Source of the DNA: JBCCSZ01 sp039199225
GTDB taxonomy: Bacteria > Bacteroidota > Bacteroidia > Chitinophagales > Saprospiraceae
Assembly (NCBI GenBank): GCA_039199225.1
Contig: JBCCSZ010000066.1
Span: 1 to 28,197, forward strand
Direction: 5' to 3'
Length of the DNA: 28,197 bases
Shown: piece by piece, positions 25,774 through 28,197 of the stretch
Layout of the letters: every line of letters begins with the position of its first letter
Position numbering within the stretch: the stretch's first letter is position 1
The notes under the pieces: generated by a model
What the model saw: only the letters and a program-made list of their open reading frames with translations
What the model was told of the DNA's origin: nothing
Database searches by the model: none
Position numbers and translations under genes: made by a program

Positions 25774-27577
25774 ATTCACAGTATTGCTTATTTGCCTGAC
25801 GCTTGTCGCATGTTACGACACTCCGCCACCGCCCGCGGTTGTCATCAGCTATGCTGGTCTGTGTACCATTCAAAACAGCGAGATCGATCAGGTTATCAAC
25901 AACCCCAGCGGCAATATTTCCATTCGCCAAGCGAATAAATACTATTACCCAGGAGAATTATTGGGCCAGGAAATCGATTCCATTCAATTACTGATGGAAA
26001 CGGCCAAATTGATGGAGCAAAAGCAAGCACAACTGGCGGAAAAGACCAAGGCCATCGAGGCAGAAAAGGAGAAATTCGACAACCTCAAAGATCAATTCCG
26101 CAGCAGCATCAATCAACAGTTCGAGGGATTACAACAAATGGAAGCGCGCATTCATCAGGCACTACTCCAAAAAGGTAGCATCGATTCAGCCCTACTGGTC
26201 AACACACAAAGCAAGATTGCCAAGGCCAAGCTGCTGTTCAACAGCACCAATTGTATGTTGGACGAACACGAAGTATTCCTGGACCAAGACGCCGATGGCC
26301 GCCAACGCTTTGGTTTTCTAAAAAATCAGCTACTCAAAAACCCCAATTTCTATTTTGTCGATCCCTATTCCGATGGCCTGGCCCGCATCCAGGGCTTCAA
26401 CAATGTTTATGGCTACATCGATCTAAATGGCGAAATCGCCCTTGACCTACAATTTGATGCAGCTACTTCCTTCAGAAATGGACAAGCATTGGTACGAAAA
26501 TTCGATCAATGGTACATCATCAACACCAGATTTGAGCGGATGAAAATCGATCATAAAGACGTGAAAAATGCCTTTGCCAGCGCGCAGCATCTTTATTTCA
26601 TCAAAGAATGGAAAAACGCCAACAATGATCAATATGATGGCGAATGCATTTATGGCATTCATAAGGGTGAGGCTATTTTTATGCTGATGGCAAAGAAGAT
26701 GACGTATACAGGTACAGATGGCATCGTCGTTTCTACCAGTTGGAAGCAAGACAGCCATTTTATTGACTTGGACAGTATGGTATTTGTCGGAGATACAATT
26801 AACAGCCTGATAACCCGGAAACCAAAGGTCTTTCCTCAGATCAGTAAATTTCATCCACAGGGATTTGCCCTAGCTAAAATGGATGGCCAATTATATGGTA
26901 TGGGCTATCAACTGCTGGTGGATGTGCGTGGCAATATACTCGACACTTTGCCGCCTGATTTGATATGGGGCTCCATTCGCGACCAACTCCTCAATGAGCG
27001 CTATATAATGATCGATAGCAAAATTGGAGGGGCGTTCGTGTTGTACGATGTTTTATCAAAAAAGCAGATGGGTGAAGATGTATTCACGGTCATCCACGAT
27101 GGCGGTTTTAATGAAAACAATCATTGTCTCGTCAAAAAATACCAGGCCGACAAGAATGGCGGTTGGGGGCTGATGGATCGAGAAGGGAGAATGGTTATTC
27201 CTTGCATTAGCGAGTGGCCCATCGAACAAAGATTTTCGGCATATGTTGTCTTTAAAAAATACGACATAAGGGCCTTGTTCAGTCTGAATGGCGAGCAATT
27301 GACCAGCTTTAAATATGAAAGATTTGTCGATGGCAAAAATGGAAATTTCATTTTTCGAAGGGGTAATCTTAAGCTATATGGGGTCGTAAATAAAAACAAT
27401 GCGGAGATCGTTCCTCCTATTTTCGACAAAATCACCATCGGAGAAGATTATCTGCTTTGCACGATGGGAAAAGAAAATTTCAACGTGAACTTTCACGGCC
27501 GTTGCGTCAGCGAGGATTGCACCCAATACCAAGCCGCCGTGATGGCTTACAGACAAAACATAAACAGTATTAAATGA
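25763..27577 (+). CDS. WG-repeat lipoprotein with N-terminal PSG motif and coiled coil
   Basis: A 604-residue predicted lipoprotein: MRTRFTVLLICLTLVAC with lipobox LVAC, lipidated Cys17. Directly after a Pro-rich spacer comes Cys34 and the motif NSEIDQVINNPSGNISI (38-54), shared with the upstream EAD11 protein and the downstream paralogue. A charged coiled coil follows (about 70-135), then a conserved NCM (Cys164) and a GFLKNQLLKNPNF element. The rest is WG-type beta repeats (GLARIQGFNNVYGYIDLNGEIAL, FRNGQALVRKFDQWYII, GGWGLMDREGRMVIP, LYGVVNKNNAEIVPPIFDKI). It is probably anchored in a membrane and facing the periplasm or surface. The ATG at 25763 is chosen because it gives the lipoprotein signal; an in-frame start at 25682 lies deep in the upstream gene. 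Its stop overlaps the next start as ATGA. Function unknown. Confidence 0.85.
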   Translation: MRTRFTVLLICLTLVACYDTPPPPAVVISYAGLCTIQNSEIDQVINNPSGNISIRQANKYYYPGELLGQEIDSIQLLMETAKLMEQKQAQLAEKTKAIEAEKEKFDNLKDQFRSSINQQFEGLQQMEARIHQALLQKGSIDSALLVNTQSKIAKAKLLFNSTNCMLDEHEVFLDQDADGRQRFGFLKNQLLKNPNFYFVDPYSDGLARIQGFNNVYGYIDLNGEIALDLQFDAATSFRNGQALVRKFDQWYIINTRFERMKIDHKDVKNAFASAQHLYFIKEWKNANNDQYDGECIYGIHKGEAIFMLMAKKMTYTGTDGIVVSTSWKQDSHFIDLDSMVFVGDTINSLITRKPKVFPQISKFHPQGFALAKMDGQLYGMGYQLLVDVRGNILDTLPPDLIWGSIRDQLLNERYIMIDSKIGGAFVLYDVLSKKQMGEDVFTVIHDGGFNENNHCLVKKYQADKNGGWGLMDREGRMVIPCISEWPIEQRFSAYVVFKKYDIRALFSLNGEQLTSFKYERFVDGKNGNFIFRRGNLKLYGVVNKNNAEIVPPIFDKITIGEDYLLCTMGKENFNVNFHGRCVSEDCTQYQAAVMAYRQNINSIK

Positions 27578-28197
27578 AAGCAGGAAAACACTTACTCCTA
27601 TATCTGTTACTGCCATTTCTTTTCCTGACGGTAGACAGCCAAGCTCAAACGACGCCAACCGTTTGTACCATTCAGGACAGCGAAATCAAGCAATTCATCA
27701 ACAATCCCAGCGGTAAAATTTCCATTACCAATGAGTATTATTTCCCCATTCGCTTGTCCAAGCAGCAGACCGATACCTTGATTGAATTTTTGACGATCCA
27801 TCAAATCATCAATACCGAGCAGCAAGCTTTGCTACAAAACCAACCGGAAATGCAGGCCGAACAACAGCCGTTGGAAGATGCTAAGGAGCAGTTTCAAAAG
27901 GAAATTAAGCAAGTTTTCAATTGGCTGAAACAAGTCGAAAAGATGATTTTGGAGGCGGAAAAATCAAAATCCCAAATCTCTCCAAAGAGAATTCAGGAGG
28001 CCAAAGACCAGGTGGCCAATGTGCAGCTCCTGACCCAAAGTACCCAATGCATGTCAGAGGAGTTGGACATCAAGGTGACCGTAGATTCCAGCGGCCGCGA
28101 AGAATATGGCTTTTTAAAAGAACAGTTGTTTCAAAATCCCAACTTTTTCCATCTTGGTGCTTTTCACGAAGGGCTGGCCGTCGTCAAGGCTTACAAC
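27574..28197 (+). CDS. Exported paralogue of the WG lipoprotein with PSG motif (partial, runs off the window)
   Basis: The reading frame is open from the ATG at 27574 to the window edge (208 codons, no stop), so the gene is cut by the window. MKAGKHLLLYLLLPFLFLTV...SQA is a signal peptide cleaved near residue 24; there is no lipobox, unlike its upstream neighbour. Cys31 and the motif DSEIKQFINNPSGKISI (35-51) follow, then a helical/coiled region (about 62-155), QCM (Cys159), and YGFLKEQLFQNPNFFHLGAFHEGLAVVKAYN, which is co-linear with the start of the WG-repeat region of the preceding protein. The two are tandem paralogues along their whole visible length. The start overlaps the previous stop (ATGA), so translation is probably coupled. 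WG repeats are expected beyond the edge but not seen. Confidence 0.85.
   Translation, partial: MKAGKHLLLYLLLPFLFLTVDSQAQTTPTVCTIQDSEIKQFINNPSGKISITNEYYFPIRLSKQQTDTLIEFLTIHQIINTEQQALLQNQPEMQAEQQPLEDAKEQFQKEIKQVFNWLKQVEKMILEAEKSKSQISPKRIQEAKDQVANVQLLTQSTQCMSEELDIKVTVDSSGREEYGFLKEQLFQNPNFFHLGAFHEGLAVVKAYN

Overview
The window reads as chromosomal DNA of a Bacteroidota bacterium, most probably a member of the Saprospiria (Lewinella/Haliscomenobacter-like; inference). The signs are: three proteins with type IX secretion (T9SS) C-terminal sorting domains, a TonB-dependent receptor with an N-terminal carboxypeptidase-regulatory-like domain, promoters of the Bacteroidota type (TTTG/TTG about -33, TAnnTTTG about -7), almost no Shine-Dalgarno sequences, and an EAD11-type domain, which is common in this phylum. 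No rRNA, tRNA, CRISPR array, transposase or phage gene was seen.

Layout. 1-197 is a tandem intergenic repeat. 198-5414 (minus) holds a heme-copper oxidase subunit III, then a two-gene unit made of a TonB-dependent receptor and a secreted alpha/beta-hydrolase whose catalytic Ser is replaced by Gly, closed by a clear intrinsic terminator. 5807-6640 (minus) holds a short-form transaldolase and the 4.5S SRP RNA with its own promoter and terminator. 6846-9100 (plus) encodes a secreted lipase-like hydrolase and a small membrane protein. 9241-11425 is a divergent pyrimidine-nucleoside salvage pair (uridine kinase / concentrative nucleoside transporter). 11665-12828 is an exported Ntn-hydrolase with a TPR tail. 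12976-17988 (minus) is a 1670-residue secreted M43 metalloprotease with FG-GAP repeats and a gliding-type CTD. 18284-21995 carries a photolyase divergent from an NnrE/NnrD-sirtuin operon, both of the latter NAD(P)-linked. 22495-25048 (minus) has a membrane class III adenylate cyclase and an outer-membrane barrel protein. 25207 to the right edge (plus) is an overlapping, apparently translationally coupled operon.

The two most interesting signals are these. (1) The right-end operon encodes an EAD11-like domain joined through one membrane helix and a Pro-rich linker to a short C-terminal motif (NSxIxQxIxxPSGxIxI). The same motif recurs at the N-terminus of the mature form of the next two exported proteins, which are tandem paralogues; the first also has WG-type repeats. 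This looks like an undescribed trans-envelope module that links periplasmic or surface proteins to a cytoplasmic adaptor domain. (2) A family of intergenic repeats contains a 5-bp stem / 3-nt purine-loop hairpin with compensatory base changes between copies. It fills all three convergent intergenic regions of the window and two more sites next to 3' ends of genes, so it may act as a REP-like or termination element.
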